A stretch of DNA of 36,768 nt from a virus: positions 1 through 36,768 of the IMG/VR virus record IMGVR_UViG_3300013119_000370; one strand, written 5' to 3'. The notes under the pieces were generated by a model, which saw only the letters and a program-made list of their open reading frames with translations, was not told the DNA's origin and did no database searches. The translations under genes were made by a program, and so were the position numbers. This document shows positions 5,941 to 12,771 of the stretch, one piece after another. Each line of letters opens with the position of its first letter. Position 1 is the first letter of the stretch.

Positions 5941-6648
5941 ATGACCCTACCAACCAAACCGACCCCGCCTAAGACCGATCTCAGTGCGTTTACCGTGATG
6001 CTCTACGGGCCGCCTAAGATCGGCAAGTCTACATGGGCAAGCCGCTGGCCTGATGCGCTATTCCTGGCAACCGAGCCGGGCTTGAACGCGCTCGAGGTCT
6101 ACCAGCAGCCTATCCGCACATGGGCTGAGATGCTCGCCGCTGTCAAGGAGCTTGAGGCCGGCGCGCACAAGTTCCGCACGGTGGTGGTTGATACCGTGGA
6201 CAATATGCACACGTTCTGCTCTGAGGCCGTATGCGCTCAGTGGAAGGTCAAGCACCCGGCTGACCTGAAGTATGGCAAAGGGTGGGGCCTTATCAACTCG
6301 GAGTTCCAGCGCACGCTCACACGGCTTGCGCATCTGCCTAGCGGTCTAGTGCTCATCAGCCACGCGGTTGACCGTGAGCAGGAGACACGCACCGGCACGT
6401 TTACCAAAACCATGCCGACCTTGCCCGGCAAGGCGCGTGAGGTCGTGACCGGACTAGCCGACATGATCCTGTATTGCGATGTTGAGCCGGTTGTGACTGA
6501 TGGCAAGGTGACGGGCTACAACCGCGTGATGCGTACCACGCCCACCGCTACCTATGAGGCTGGCGACCGCACGGGCCGCCTGCCTGAAGTTCTGCCCCTA
6601 GCCTATGCGACCTTCACTAAGGCATTCACCGATGGAGGATCCAAGTAG
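5941..6648 (+). CDS. Sak4-type RecA-like ATPase
   Basis: A 235-residue P-loop ATPase. Walker A is GPPKIGKST (23-31) and Walker B is VVVDT (81-85), in the pattern of the phage AAA_24 family that includes the single-strand annealing recombinase Sak4. These RecA-core proteins bind single-stranded DNA and work with an SSB in phage recombination. The AAGGAGG site gives a firm start. The gene sits between the Cas4-like nuclease and the DUF669/SSB-like gene, an arrangement common in siphoviruses. There is no RecA-type N- or C-terminal extension. Annealing activity is inferred from family. Confidence 0.85.
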   Translation: MTLPTKPTPPKTDLSAFTVMLYGPPKIGKSTWASRWPDALFLATEPGLNALEVYQQPIRTWAEMLAAVKELEAGAHKFRTVVVDTVDNMHTFCSEAVCAQWKVKHPADLKYGKGWGLINSEFQRTLTRLAHLPSGLVLISHAVDREQETRTGTFTKTMPTLPGKAREVVTGLADMILYCDVEPVVTDGKVTGYNRVMRTTPTATYEAGDRTGRLPEVLPLAYATFTKAFTDGGSK

Positions 6649-7125
6649 ATGACCTATCCGCATAACGAAGCTGATGAGCAAGCCATTGCCGAGCGCCTTG
6701 CACAATATGATGAGGCCTTCGGCGGGGTTGACCCGGCTGAAAACAAAGAGTTCGAGCCGCTGCCTGACGGCAACTACCAAGCCAAAGTTGACCGGGCCGT
6801 GGTTGCGCCGAGCAAGAGAAGCGACCGTGACATGCTCACCATCACCTGGTCAATTATCGGGCCTACCCATGCCGGCCGGTTGGTGTGGGACCGTACGCTA
6901 CTTGACCGCCCGGACGGCTGGCCGTTCCTCAAGGCTATGCTGCTCAAGATGGGCATCAACCTGAGCCAGCTCAGTGAGTTGCCCGCCGCATGTCATCTGA
7001 TGCTCGATCGCTACGCTGAGATCTACATCAAGCAAGCCGGTGAGTTTACCAATGTCTACGTGAACAAGCAACTCGAGGTGGCAACCACCGACGCGCCGCC
7101 GGTTGAGGATGCACCGCCCTTCTAA
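6649..7125 (+). CDS. DUF669-type protein with SSB-like acidic tip
   Basis: A 158-residue protein that begins directly after the ATPase stop. Its core (DGNYQAKVDRAVVAPSKRSD, ITWSIIGPTHAGRLVWDRTL) resembles the phage DUF669 family of OB-fold single-strand DNA-binding proteins. The last residues (DAPPVEDAPPF) copy the acidic-proline-Phe tip with which bacterial SSB recruits partner proteins. I infer that it coats single-stranded phage DNA and recruits the ATPase or host enzymes. No other SSB is visible in the genome. Confidence 0.75.
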   Translation: MTYPHNEADEQAIAERLAQYDEAFGGVDPAENKEFEPLPDGNYQAKVDRAVVAPSKRSDRDMLTITWSIIGPTHAGRLVWDRTLLDRPDGWPFLKAMLLKMGINLSQLSELPAACHLMLDRYAEIYIKQAGEFTNVYVNKQLEVATTDAPPVEDAPPF

Positions 7126-7233
7126 GAGACCCAGTGCCCGGCGTGCGCCTCGGTGCGCGTTGAAAGCAGGTAGGGGGTCTCCTGCTGGATGCCCCGAGCG
7201 CGCCGCCGGGCTTTACATAAGGAGCTAGGCACC

Positions 7234-7452
7234 ATGAGTATACTGACCGTTGACCCTAGACTAGCTGACAACATCAACGCCGCTGCTGCCAACCTGGGCG
7301 TCAGCACTGACCGCCTACTGACCGACCTCTACCAGATGCACGTTGCCGACGTTGCCGGCGTCTACTGCCGTGAGCGCCGCACCTACGGCCTGCTGTCCGG
7401 CCGCGTGACTGCTAACGAGCGGGCTGCGCTGCTCACCGATGGTGCGGCATGA
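7234..7452 (+). CDS. small hypothetical protein
   Basis: A 72-residue protein (MSILTVDPRLADNINAAAAN...). AAGGAG at 7219-7224 supports ATG 7234 rather than the longer frame from 7189. The sequence is mostly helical; LADNINAAAANLGVSTDRLL followed by a second helix could be a compact DNA-binding domain, though this is weak. Its TGA overlaps the start of the next gene (ATGA). A 100-base GC-rich gap without clear promoter boxes precedes it. Confidence 0.65.
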   Translation: MSILTVDPRLADNINAAAANLGVSTDRLLTDLYQMHVADVAGVYCRERRTYGLLSGRVTANERAALLTDGAA

Positions 7453-8120
7453 TCTACAAAGTCTTATCCGAGGGCGGCAAGCCCTGCAACGGCGGCTCTG
7501 GCCAGTGGCATCTGCCGAAGGGCAAGCGGCCTGGTAAGTGGATGCCTCGCATCAAAGACATTGAGCCATGCGTGCGCGGGTATCACCTCTGCGATGGTGA
7601 GCTGCAATTGCTTGAGTGGATTGGCCCAACGATATGGGAGGCCGAGTATGACGGTGGGCCGGTGCGTGAAGGTGACAAGATTGTTGTGCCGCGTGCGCGG
7701 TTGATTCGCAAATGTGAGCACTGGACAAAACACACGGCGCGTCTGTTTGCGGCCGAGTGTGCCGAGAGGGCATTGCCCATCTATGAGAAGGAAGCGCCGA
7801 AAGACAAGCGCCCGCGACTGGCAATCGAAGCGGCACGGAAACACGCAGGCGGGTTGATTACAGATGAAGAGTTGGCCGCCGCTAGGGCCGCCGCTGGGGC
7901 CGCCGCTGGGGCCGCCGCTGGGGCCGCCACTTGGGCCGCCGCTTGGGGCGCCGCTGGGGCCGCCGCTGGGGCCGCCGCTGGGGCCGCCGCTGGGGACGCC
8001 GCTGAGGCCGCCACTTGGGCCGCCACTTGGGCCGCCGCTGGGGACGCCGAGAGGCAATGGCAAGCCGATCTATTGCGCAAGCTGCTGGCCGGTGAGTGGC
8101 CAGAGGACGGCGCCGCATGA
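7449..8120 (+). CDS. DUF7666-like protein with alanine tetrapeptide repeats
   Basis: A 223-residue two-part protein. Residues 1-140 (EGGKPCNGGSGQWHLPKGK, IEPCVRGYHLCDGELQLLEW) resemble a phage-borne domain of unknown function with a Cys-Asn-Gly-Gly start and a GYHLC motif. Residues 143-202 are 15 tetrapeptides of the form A-A-[A/T]-[G/W/R/E], which should form a long alanine-rich helix. A charged tail (ERQWQADLLRKLLAGEWPED) ends it. The repeats are a 12-bp minisatellite in the DNA, so length may vary between isolates. Function unknown. It is coupled to both neighbours by ATGA overlaps. Confidence 0.8.
   Translation: MIYKVLSEGGKPCNGGSGQWHLPKGKRPGKWMPRIKDIEPCVRGYHLCDGELQLLEWIGPTIWEAEYDGGPVREGDKIVVPRARLIRKCEHWTKHTARLFAAECAERALPIYEKEAPKDKRPRLAIEAARKHAGGLITDEELAAARAAAGAAAGAAAGAATWAAAWGAAGAAAGAAAGAAAGDAAEAATWAATWAAAGDAERQWQADLLRKLLAGEWPEDGAA
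7875..8054 (+). repeat. 12-bp minisatellite, 15 units
   Basis: Fifteen tandem units of consensus GCCGCCGCTGGG, in frame with the host gene. Variants (GCCGCCACTTGG, GCCGCCGCTTGG, GACGCCGCTGAG) sit mainly in the middle and at the end. The tandem array also creates long false open frames on the other strand. Confidence 0.95.
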
Positions 8121-8725
8121 GACACGCCGCGCAGACCATAAGCTGGGGAGAGCTGGAGTACACACAGACGGGCCGTGAGCTGCGCACAATGGACGCATGG
8201 AACCACGGGCGCATTGACGGGCTGATCTATGGCGAGTGGCTGATGCGCGAGATGAACAGAGCAAGGGCGCGGTTCAAATGGACCATCGACGCACCGTGCG
8301 AGAGATGCCCTGACCTGAAGTGCAAGCGCCACGGCGCTGCTGTCTACCAGAGTATCTTTGTGCGCCCATACCGCTATGAGTGCCCCGAGTGCGAGCATGA
8401 GCAAGAGCGTCACAACCTAGACCTGCGCGAGCGGTGGAAGCGTGAGCGCACGCTGATACCTATCAGAGACAGGCGGCGCATTGCGCCCTATCGCGGGTAC
8501 ATGACTACGCCATACCTTTGCCGTCTGGCAAATTGGGCAGAGCGGTATCTATCCGATGACAGCAACCCACCTACCACCGGCACCTACATGGCGAAGCTGC
8601 ACGGTGAGTGCAGCCAATCATCAATGCTAGACGCACTGGGCATCCTTCGCAAGTGCGGCCTAGCCACGTTCGACAAGAGCCAAAGCGTGTGGATCTGGAC
8701 AGGGGGCAAGGGTGCCAGCGCCTAA
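8117..8725 (+). CDS. zinc-binding hypothetical protein
   Basis: A 202-residue protein coupled to the alanine-repeat gene through ATGA. ATG 8117 is chosen over the longer frame from 8096. C61, C64, C69 and H72 (CERCPDLKCKRH) and C89-x2-C92 (YECPECEHE) look like zinc ligands. The C-terminal part (MAKLHGECSQSSMLDALGIL, ATFDKSQSVWIW) resembles a winged helix. This suggests a DNA- or RNA-binding role in the replication block. No named family recognised. Confidence 0.7.
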   Translation: MRHAAQTISWGELEYTQTGRELRTMDAWNHGRIDGLIYGEWLMREMNRARARFKWTIDAPCERCPDLKCKRHGAAVYQSIFVRPYRYECPECEHEQERHNLDLRERWKRERTLIPIRDRRRIAPYRGYMTTPYLCRLANWAERYLSDDSNPPTTGTYMAKLHGECSQSSMLDALGILRKCGLATFDKSQSVWIWTGGKGASA

Positions 8726-9044
8726 GAACAACTACAGACGCGGCGCCGCGTTTGAGCGCAAGGTGCGCGACCACCTCTATGAGCAGGGCTTTACCTATGT
8801 GGTGCGCTCGGCCGGTTCGCACGGCCTGGCTGACCTAGTCGCCATGCGCCGGGATATGTGGTTGCTGGTGCAATGCAAGATTGACGGCAACCTACCACCG
8901 ACTGAGCGCGAGTTGCTAGTTGAGTTGGCTGACGATGTCGGCGCCCGTGCCGTCATGGCGGCCAGGGGCAAACGCGGCAAGATCGAGCTGCACAAGCTGG
9001 CCGGCAAGGATGGAGAGGTGATCTATGAGGAGCTTGAGTTATGA
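8712..9044 (+). CDS. Hjc-like Holliday junction resolvase
   Basis: A 110-residue nuclease of the PD-(D/E)XK fold, starting at GTG 8712 inside the end of the Zn protein gene. RRGAAFERKVRDHL carries E15. RSAGSHGLADLVAM carries S33 and D41. LLVQCK has Q54-x-K56 where E-x-K is more usual. This is the archaeal-type Hjc arrangement found in many phages. It would cut branched DNA left by replication and recombination before packaging. The Q-x-K variant occurs in related active enzymes, so I do not treat it as a defect. Confidence 0.8.
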   Translation: MPAPKNNYRRGAAFERKVRDHLYEQGFTYVVRSAGSHGLADLVAMRRDMWLLVQCKIDGNLPPTERELLVELADDVGARAVMAARGKRGKIELHKLAGKDGEVIYEELEL

Positions 9045-9292
9045 GCAAAGCTAATGCTGCGCCTCGCACCAAGGGCGAGCTTCGCCCGGGCGATGAGATT
9101 GTGTTTACCTATCGGCGGTGGGGCGAGGATGCGCATGACGCAGGCACCTACATGGGCGACCTCATCAAGGATGCGTGGTTTCTGCTCTACCAGTCGCAAA
9201 GCGACATAGACAACGGCAACCGCTCAATCAACGCCGTGCCTTGGCGGCACGTGACCAACTTCACCGCGTGGCCGGGGGGACAGGGCGAGTGA
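9041..9292 (+). CDS. small hypothetical protein
   Basis: An 83-residue protein coupled at both ends (ATGA before, GTGA after). It is rich in aromatic residues and looks like a small beta-barrel (GDEIVFTYRRWGEDAHDAGT, WFLLYQSQSDIDNGNRSI). No family recognised. Its position between the resolvase and the initiator gene suggests a helper in replication; this is inference. Confidence 0.65.
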   Translation: MSKANAAPRTKGELRPGDEIVFTYRRWGEDAHDAGTYMGDLIKDAWFLLYQSQSDIDNGNRSINAVPWRHVTNFTAWPGGQGE

Positions 9293-10110
9293 GCAAAGAG
9301 CAGGGCCTACCATATCTGGCCGTCTGGGCATCGGACACCCTAGCCCGAATCTATGAGACGGGCGAGCCGCCTGAGGTAACTGGCGCACGGCTCAGGCTCT
9401 GGCTCATTGCCTGCAAGCAAGAACCGGTTGGCACGCTGCCCGATGATATGGAAAGACTGGCCCGCTGGAGTGGGTTAGATGCCCGAGCAATGCATGAGCA
9501 TTGCTCGAGCATTACGGGTGGATGGAAACTGCGAAATGGCCGTTACCACATCAGGCGTATACAAGAGCAGCATTCTGAGGTGGAAGGACGGCGCGAGCAT
9601 GGCCGCAAAGCCGCTAACAGCAGGTGGGGCAAAGAGAAAACCCACCATGCCCGAGCAATGCCCGAGCAATGCCCGAGCAATGCAGAAACCGATGCCCGAG
9701 CAATGCCTCCATCTCCATCTCCATCTCCATCTCCAACAAAGAAGAAAGAAGGGCGCGCTAACGCGCCCGCCCTCTCTTCCTCTCGGGCTGACGCCCTGCA
9801 CGGTCACATCCTGACCATCACCGGGAAGGCGCCGCATCAATTGCAGTTGACCACTAAGCGCAAGGCCGCGCTACGCCAGCGGTGGAAGTATGCACTGAAG
9901 CTGCCCATTGAGCCAGAGCTGGCAGTACTCGGTGCAGTCATGGCGCTTGCGCGCATGGACTGGCACCAGAACGAGGGGCACACAGACCCGTACAAGTACG
10001 CGCTACGCTCAGATGAGCAGTTTGAGGACAGACTCGAGAAGGCCCGCAAGTTGGGTGTCACACCCGAGGCGGTTCAGAAAGCGATAGGAGGCGAGGATGG
10101 CGGACAATAG
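9289..10110 (+). CDS. replication initiator-like protein (DUF1376-like N-terminus)
   Basis: A 273-residue protein starting at GTG 9289, overlapping the previous stop. The N-terminal 110 residues (PYLAVWASDTLARIYETGEP, GTLPDDMERLARWSGLD, then a basic helix ending ANSRWG) resemble the DUF1376 winged-helix proteins found as phage replication initiators. A low-complexity linker (SPSPSPSP) follows, encoded by the iteron region, then a basic C-terminal domain (LTTKRKAALRQRWKYALKL). An origin inside the initiator gene parallels lambda O. No helicase or primase gene is visible, so host DnaB recruitment is likely. Confidence 0.7.
   Translation: MSKEQGLPYLAVWASDTLARIYETGEPPEVTGARLRLWLIACKQEPVGTLPDDMERLARWSGLDARAMHEHCSSITGGWKLRNGRYHIRRIQEQHSEVEGRREHGRKAANSRWGKEKTHHARAMPEQCPSNAETDARAMPPSPSPSPSPTKKKEGRANAPALSSSRADALHGHILTITGKAPHQLQLTTKRKAALRQRWKYALKLPIEPELAVLGAVMALARMDWHQNEGHTDPYKYALRSDEQFEDRLEKARKLGVTPEAVQKAIGGEDGGQ
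9479..9768 (+). other. candidate replication origin with 11-bp iterons
   Basis: ATGCCCGAGCA occurs at 9479, 9647, 9658, 9669 and 9692. There is a near copy at 9490 and degenerate ones at 9680 and 9703. The cluster at 9647-9702 has 11-12 bp steps, one helix turn. The palindrome TGCTCGAGCA follows the first copies (9502-9511). Downstream are 4.8 copies of CTCCAT (9707-9735), a purine tract (9736-9750) and the hairpin GGGCGCG-CTAA-CGCGCCC (9751-9768). Because 11 is not a multiple of 3, the units encode different amino acids, so selection is on the DNA. Confidence 0.7.
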
Positions 10111-10318
10111 CACGCAAGCAAATATTGGCGGCGGCCTATACCATGCTGCCCATTTCACAGGAATGCTGCAAGTTGCCTTCATTGTGCTCAAGCTAACCGG
10201 GCATATTGACTGGTCATGGTGGTGGGTGTTTGCGCCAACGTGGGGCAGCCTGGCGCTATGTGCCATCATTGCGCTCATTGTGCTTGCCTTCGTGGCAATT
10301 GCTGACGCGGTGCGATGA
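10097..10318 (+). CDS. two-segment membrane protein (transmembrane Fragile-X-F-like)
   Basis: A 73-residue protein with hydrophobic segments at about 18-36 and 50-70, separated by a conserved Trp-rich turn (GHIDWSWWWVFAPTWG). The pattern is that of small phage proteins annotated as transmembrane Fragile-X-F. Their role is unknown. It begins within the initiator gene and overlaps the next gene by ATGA. Holin activity is possible from size and topology, but the early-gene location argues against it. Confidence 0.7.
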   Translation: MADNSTQANIGGGLYHAAHFTGMLQVAFIVLKLTGHIDWSWWWVFAPTWGSLALCAIIALIVLAFVAIADAVR

Positions 10319-10953
10319 TGAAGGCAAAGAAGCACGGCGATGTCCTAGCCACCGGCCCCAACGCGCAGATACCTATGCATGTTGAGCTGGTTGGTCAGAC
10401 CGGCATCATCCGCCTACCACGCCGCAAGGTTGCTGACGCTGTCCGCGATGAGCGCACCGGCAAGGTCAAGCACCCTGAGGCCTATGCAACAGACTTCTCA
10501 GAGTGCGCCTCATGCGACCGCTGCGGCGGTCATGCGCTAGATAACGGCAGCATGGCACCAAGTGCCGGTATCTTGAGCGTGCTGCGGATCAATGGCGGCG
10601 GCGTCGCCTTTCATACCTCAGCCGCGTGCAGTTGCGTATTCGGCGCCTTCCGGCATAAGAGCCGCACTGATGAGTGGGGCGAAGTGCGCGGGCTGCAATT
10701 CGCTGACCGCCTGAAAGACGTACCGCCGGGCCTGACCGCAGAGCATTGGCAATGGATCCGCACATGCCACACGCCGGGCGACCAGATACGGGACGTGGTT
10801 GAACGACTGCCGAGTGTAGTCAGAGGCGCGGTTGGCCGTGCCGTGCAGGCATGGCTACGCACAGACCCGCCCATCTATGAGCCGTACCCGATGCGGCATC
10901 AACACACGGACACAAAGCCAGCGCAGCAAGAGCTGGTCAAGGAGATGACATGA
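10315..10953 (+). CDS. hypothetical protein with zinc-like cysteines
   Basis: A 212-residue protein starting at ATGATG 10315/10318. A short basic N-terminal part is followed by CASCDRCGGH (about 62-71) and further Cys/His residues (HTSAACSCVF), likely one zinc site. The C-terminal half is helical (PPGLTAEHWQWIRTCHTPGD, VERLPSVVRGAVGRAVQAWL). No family recognised. It is coupled to both neighbouring membrane-protein genes by four-base overlaps, so all three are co-translated. Confidence 0.65.
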   Translation: MMKAKKHGDVLATGPNAQIPMHVELVGQTGIIRLPRRKVADAVRDERTGKVKHPEAYATDFSECASCDRCGGHALDNGSMAPSAGILSVLRINGGGVAFHTSAACSCVFGAFRHKSRTDEWGEVRGLQFADRLKDVPPGLTAEHWQWIRTCHTPGDQIRDVVERLPSVVRGAVGRAVQAWLRTDPPIYEPYPMRHQHTDTKPAQQELVKEMT

Positions 10954-11270
10954 CCGACCAATCCACCACATCACCTAAGCCCATGCACAAGCGATGGCGC
11001 TTCTGGATTAGCGCAGCAACCATTGCCACTAATGTCGCACTGGTTGCCACCGGGGCTATTGACATGCAGGAAGGACTCAAGAACGCAAGCGAAGCCCTGA
11101 TGTATCTCATCGGATCGACCAGCGCCGCCGCCTATGGCATTGCCCACGCACGCGGTGCTGCCGAGACAGATAGAAGGCTGGCCGCAAACGCGACCAAGCT
11201 CGAGGAGATGGAGGCTACAACTCAACGCGCCCTGAATGTCTGGGCGCAAGGGGAGAACGGAAATGACTAG
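10950..11270 (+). CDS. holin-like membrane protein
   Basis: A 106-residue protein with a basic N-terminus (KPMHKRWRFW), two predicted membrane segments (about 18-37 and 48-66) and a helical polar tail (RRLAANATKLEEMEATTQRA). Two segments, charged tail and size fit a class II holin, but the endolysin gene is far away at 35991. It could be an early membrane protein instead. It is in the accessory operon between the zinc-like protein and a hypothetical gene, with short overlaps on both sides. Confidence 0.6.
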   Translation: MTDQSTTSPKPMHKRWRFWISAATIATNVALVATGAIDMQEGLKNASEALMYLIGSTSAAAYGIAHARGAAETDRRLAANATKLEEMEATTQRALNVWAQGENGND

Positions 11271-11757
11271 CGTGCAAGTGCTGCCGACATGGGCAGAGCT
11301 GAAGCAAACCCACGGGGGCGTGCTGAATGAAGTGCGAGCGGTCAACCTGGCGCTCGCAGAGGCGAAGGTTGACGACGGCAAGGTTGACGGCCTGGAGTGG
11401 CTCGAGGTCATTGCGACCATTGCCGGCAGCCTCAACCGCGTGATCGGTGAGCTCTACACCACCGTGCAGGAGGTTGCCACGGTGAGCGCGGATGATCGGC
11501 GCGAGTGGGCCGTGCAGGTGATGAAGGATGCCTATCGGACAGACTTTGACATTGACATTCCCTGGCTCATTGAGCCGTTCGAGTCGATGGCAGAGAACGC
11601 TGCACTCGGGCAGCTCGGCAAGTTGATCGAGGCCGCAGAGGATCTGATGCAGAAGGGCAGCGCGGCCGGCGTTGCGTTGCCGATGGCCGATCCTGAAGCG
11701 AAGCGCGACCGTGAGGCTGTAGTTGCGCATGATGAGGCATCGCACCCAAGCGAGTAG
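11263..11757 (+). CDS. hypothetical helical protein
   Basis: A 164-residue acidic, mainly helical protein. ATG 11263 overlaps the previous stop and is preferred to the longer frame from 11236. Segments such as VLNEVRAVNLALAEAKVDDG and LGQLGKLIEAAEDLMQKGSA look amphipathic. No membrane segment or catalytic motif. Its last gene neighbour is the holin-like gene, and a 170-base gap follows, so it probably ends this operon. Function unknown. Confidence 0.6.
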   Translation: MTSVQVLPTWAELKQTHGGVLNEVRAVNLALAEAKVDDGKVDGLEWLEVIATIAGSLNRVIGELYTTVQEVATVSADDRREWAVQVMKDAYRTDFDIDIPWLIEPFESMAENAALGQLGKLIEAAEDLMQKGSAAGVALPMADPEAKRDREAVVAHDEASHPSE

Positions 11758-11812
11758 AGGACTCTTCCCCCGCGTCCGCGTGGACTAACCCGTGTAAGTA
11801 GCCGGAACCGAG

Positions 11813-11835
11813 CCTCAAACCTAATAGACTTGAGG
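11813..11835. promoter_or_regulatory. inverted repeat in the gap before the RHH paralogues
   Basis: CCTCAA (11813-11818) and TTGAGG (11830-11835) face each other over 11 bases in the 170-base gap 11758-11927. It may be an operator or a weak hairpin. I see no convincing -35/-10 pair in this gap; the stretch just before the gene is AT-rich (ACAAAAATTATTTGAAAG). Confidence 0.3.
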
Positions 11836-11927
11836 AGTAGGCAAAGCGGTTGCGGGCGCGGGGGAGAGAAAGGGAAGATGAAACGACGTTCTCACAAAAA
11901 TTATTTGAAAGGTAGAGAGGAGCTGAA

Positions 11928-12227
11928 ATGCCCAAGATAGCCACGACAATGCGACAGATTCGGATGACGGACCAGACGCTAGCGCGCCTCCAGAGCCTAC
12001 AATCGAAACTTGATCTGAGTTTGAAAGATGTGCTTGAGGGCTTGCTACAGCGGGGCGAAGCGCCATTGACCTTGTGGCAGCTTACCGGCAACGGCTTCTT
12101 TGACGGCCATCCCGAGGTGCTAGCGGATGCGAAGGCGCTACTCGAGCGCGAGCTGGAACTACGGCTCCACATCGCCGCGTTTGCCACTACCGCCGCGCAG
12201 AGGATGGCCGAGAGTCCGAATGAATGA
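11928..12227 (+). CDS. RHH-like protein, paralogue A
   Basis: A 99-residue protein preceded by GAGGAG. The N-terminus (MRQIRMTDQTLARLQSLQSK, then LSLKDVLEGLLQRGE) resembles a ribbon-helix-helix domain. The rest is a helical region ending LLERELELRLHIAAFATTAA-QRMAES. It aligns along almost its whole length with the protein at 12307-12771, so the two are a tandem duplication. Its TGA overlaps a tiny remnant of a cytosine methyltransferase gene. It is likely a DNA-binding regulator; the target is unknown. Confidence 0.65.
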   Translation: MPKIATTMRQIRMTDQTLARLQSLQSKLDLSLKDVLEGLLQRGEAPLTLWQLTGNGFFDGHPEVLADAKALLERELELRLHIAAFATTAAQRMAESPNE

Positions 12228-12282
12228 GTTGGCTCTTTTCGCAGGCGCTGGCCGCACTAACCCGCCCGAGGAAATGTGCTAG
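12220..12282 (+). pseudogene. remnant of a C5-cytosine methyltransferase start
   Basis: A 20-codon frame begins MNELALFAGAG at an ATG overlapping the stop of paralogue A. That is the usual first residues of phage C5-cytosine methyltransferases, where motif I is FAGAGG. After this it switches to RTNPPEEMC and stops. Those residues lie in a 22-bp repeat shared with the end of paralogue B. The simplest reading is that a full methyltransferase gene once stood here and was deleted by recombination. Confidence 0.5.
12251..12272 (+). repeat. 22-bp direct repeat, copy 1
   Basis: Identical to 12689-12710 over 22 bases (begins GCCGCACTAA, ends CGCCCGAGGA). Here it lies inside the methyltransferase remnant; the other copy is in the coding end of paralogue B. 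It is a plausible scar or substrate of the duplication or deletion. Confidence 0.85.
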
Positions 12283-12306
12283 GGTTCATCAGGATCAGAA
12301 AAGGAG

Positions 12307-12771
12307 ATGCCGATGGCAAAGCCAAAAACAGACGCCAAAACGATTCGCATGACGGGCGAGGACTTCCAGCGCACTAAGCAACTCAAGGCCTCGTGCGGCC
12401 TGGGGATGCAGGAGTTGTACCGACAGCTGCTTCGCCGGGGCGAGCCATATGTTGCCGCGTGGAGCTGGTTCGAGAGCGGTGTTCTAACGCGCTATCCCGA
12501 ATTGCAGGAAGAGATGCGGCAACTTCTGGAGCGCGAAATGCGGCTGCGCGTTGATCTGGGTGAATTTGCCAGGTCGATCGCACGGCGGATGGCCGAGAGT
12601 GAAGATGCTTACGAGCAATTCGAAGCTGAGCTGAAGAAACAAGACGGTATTGCGAAATCGCAGCGCGTCGAATGCGGCAGGAAGTGTTGCCGCACTAACC
12701 CGCCCGAGGATCCGCCGCCTGAGCTAGAGGATGAAGGCGCGCCCGGAGGCGGGGGAGGTGGTGCAGGATGA
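12307..12771 (+). CDS. RHH-like protein, paralogue B with extended tail
   Basis: A 154-residue protein. The track start ATG 12307 is followed by a second ATG at 12313; AAAGGAG precedes both. Residues to about 98 match paralogue A (AKTIRMTGEDF..., LLEREMRLRVDLGEFARSIA-RRMAES). The extra C-terminal part contains CGRKCCRTNPPEDPPPE and ends in a Gly-rich stretch, likely disordered. The extension includes the second copy of the 22-bp repeat. It is probably a DNA-binding protein that arose with paralogue A by tandem duplication. It overlaps the next gene by four bases. Confidence 0.65.
   Translation: MPMAKPKTDAKTIRMTGEDFQRTKQLKASCGLGMQELYRQLLRRGEPYVAAWSWFESGVLTRYPELQEEMRQLLEREMRLRVDLGEFARSIARRMAESEDAYEQFEAELKKQDGIAKSQRVECGRKCCRTNPPEDPPPELEDEGAPGGGGGGAG
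12689..12710 (+). repeat. 22-bp direct repeat, copy 2
   Basis: Second copy of the repeat at 12251-12272, here encoding CRTNPPE in the tail of paralogue B. The copies are 438 bp apart. Confidence 0.85.

Noticed and set aside
7875-8054. CRISPR-like array
   Set aside because: The units are contiguous 12-mers without spacers. The 9479-9702 repeats are also too short and in part back to back. No cas operon is present; the Cas4-like protein belongs to a phage recombination module.
7464-8413. Long open frames on both strands across the alanine-repeat gene
   Set aside because: They arise from the 12-bp repeat, which has no stop in any frame. The forward frame at 7449 has a conserved N-terminal domain and coupled neighbours.
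10950-11270. Main holin of the phage
   Set aside because: Its topology fits, but it is in the early operon; the protein at 35704 next to the endolysin is the better candidate.
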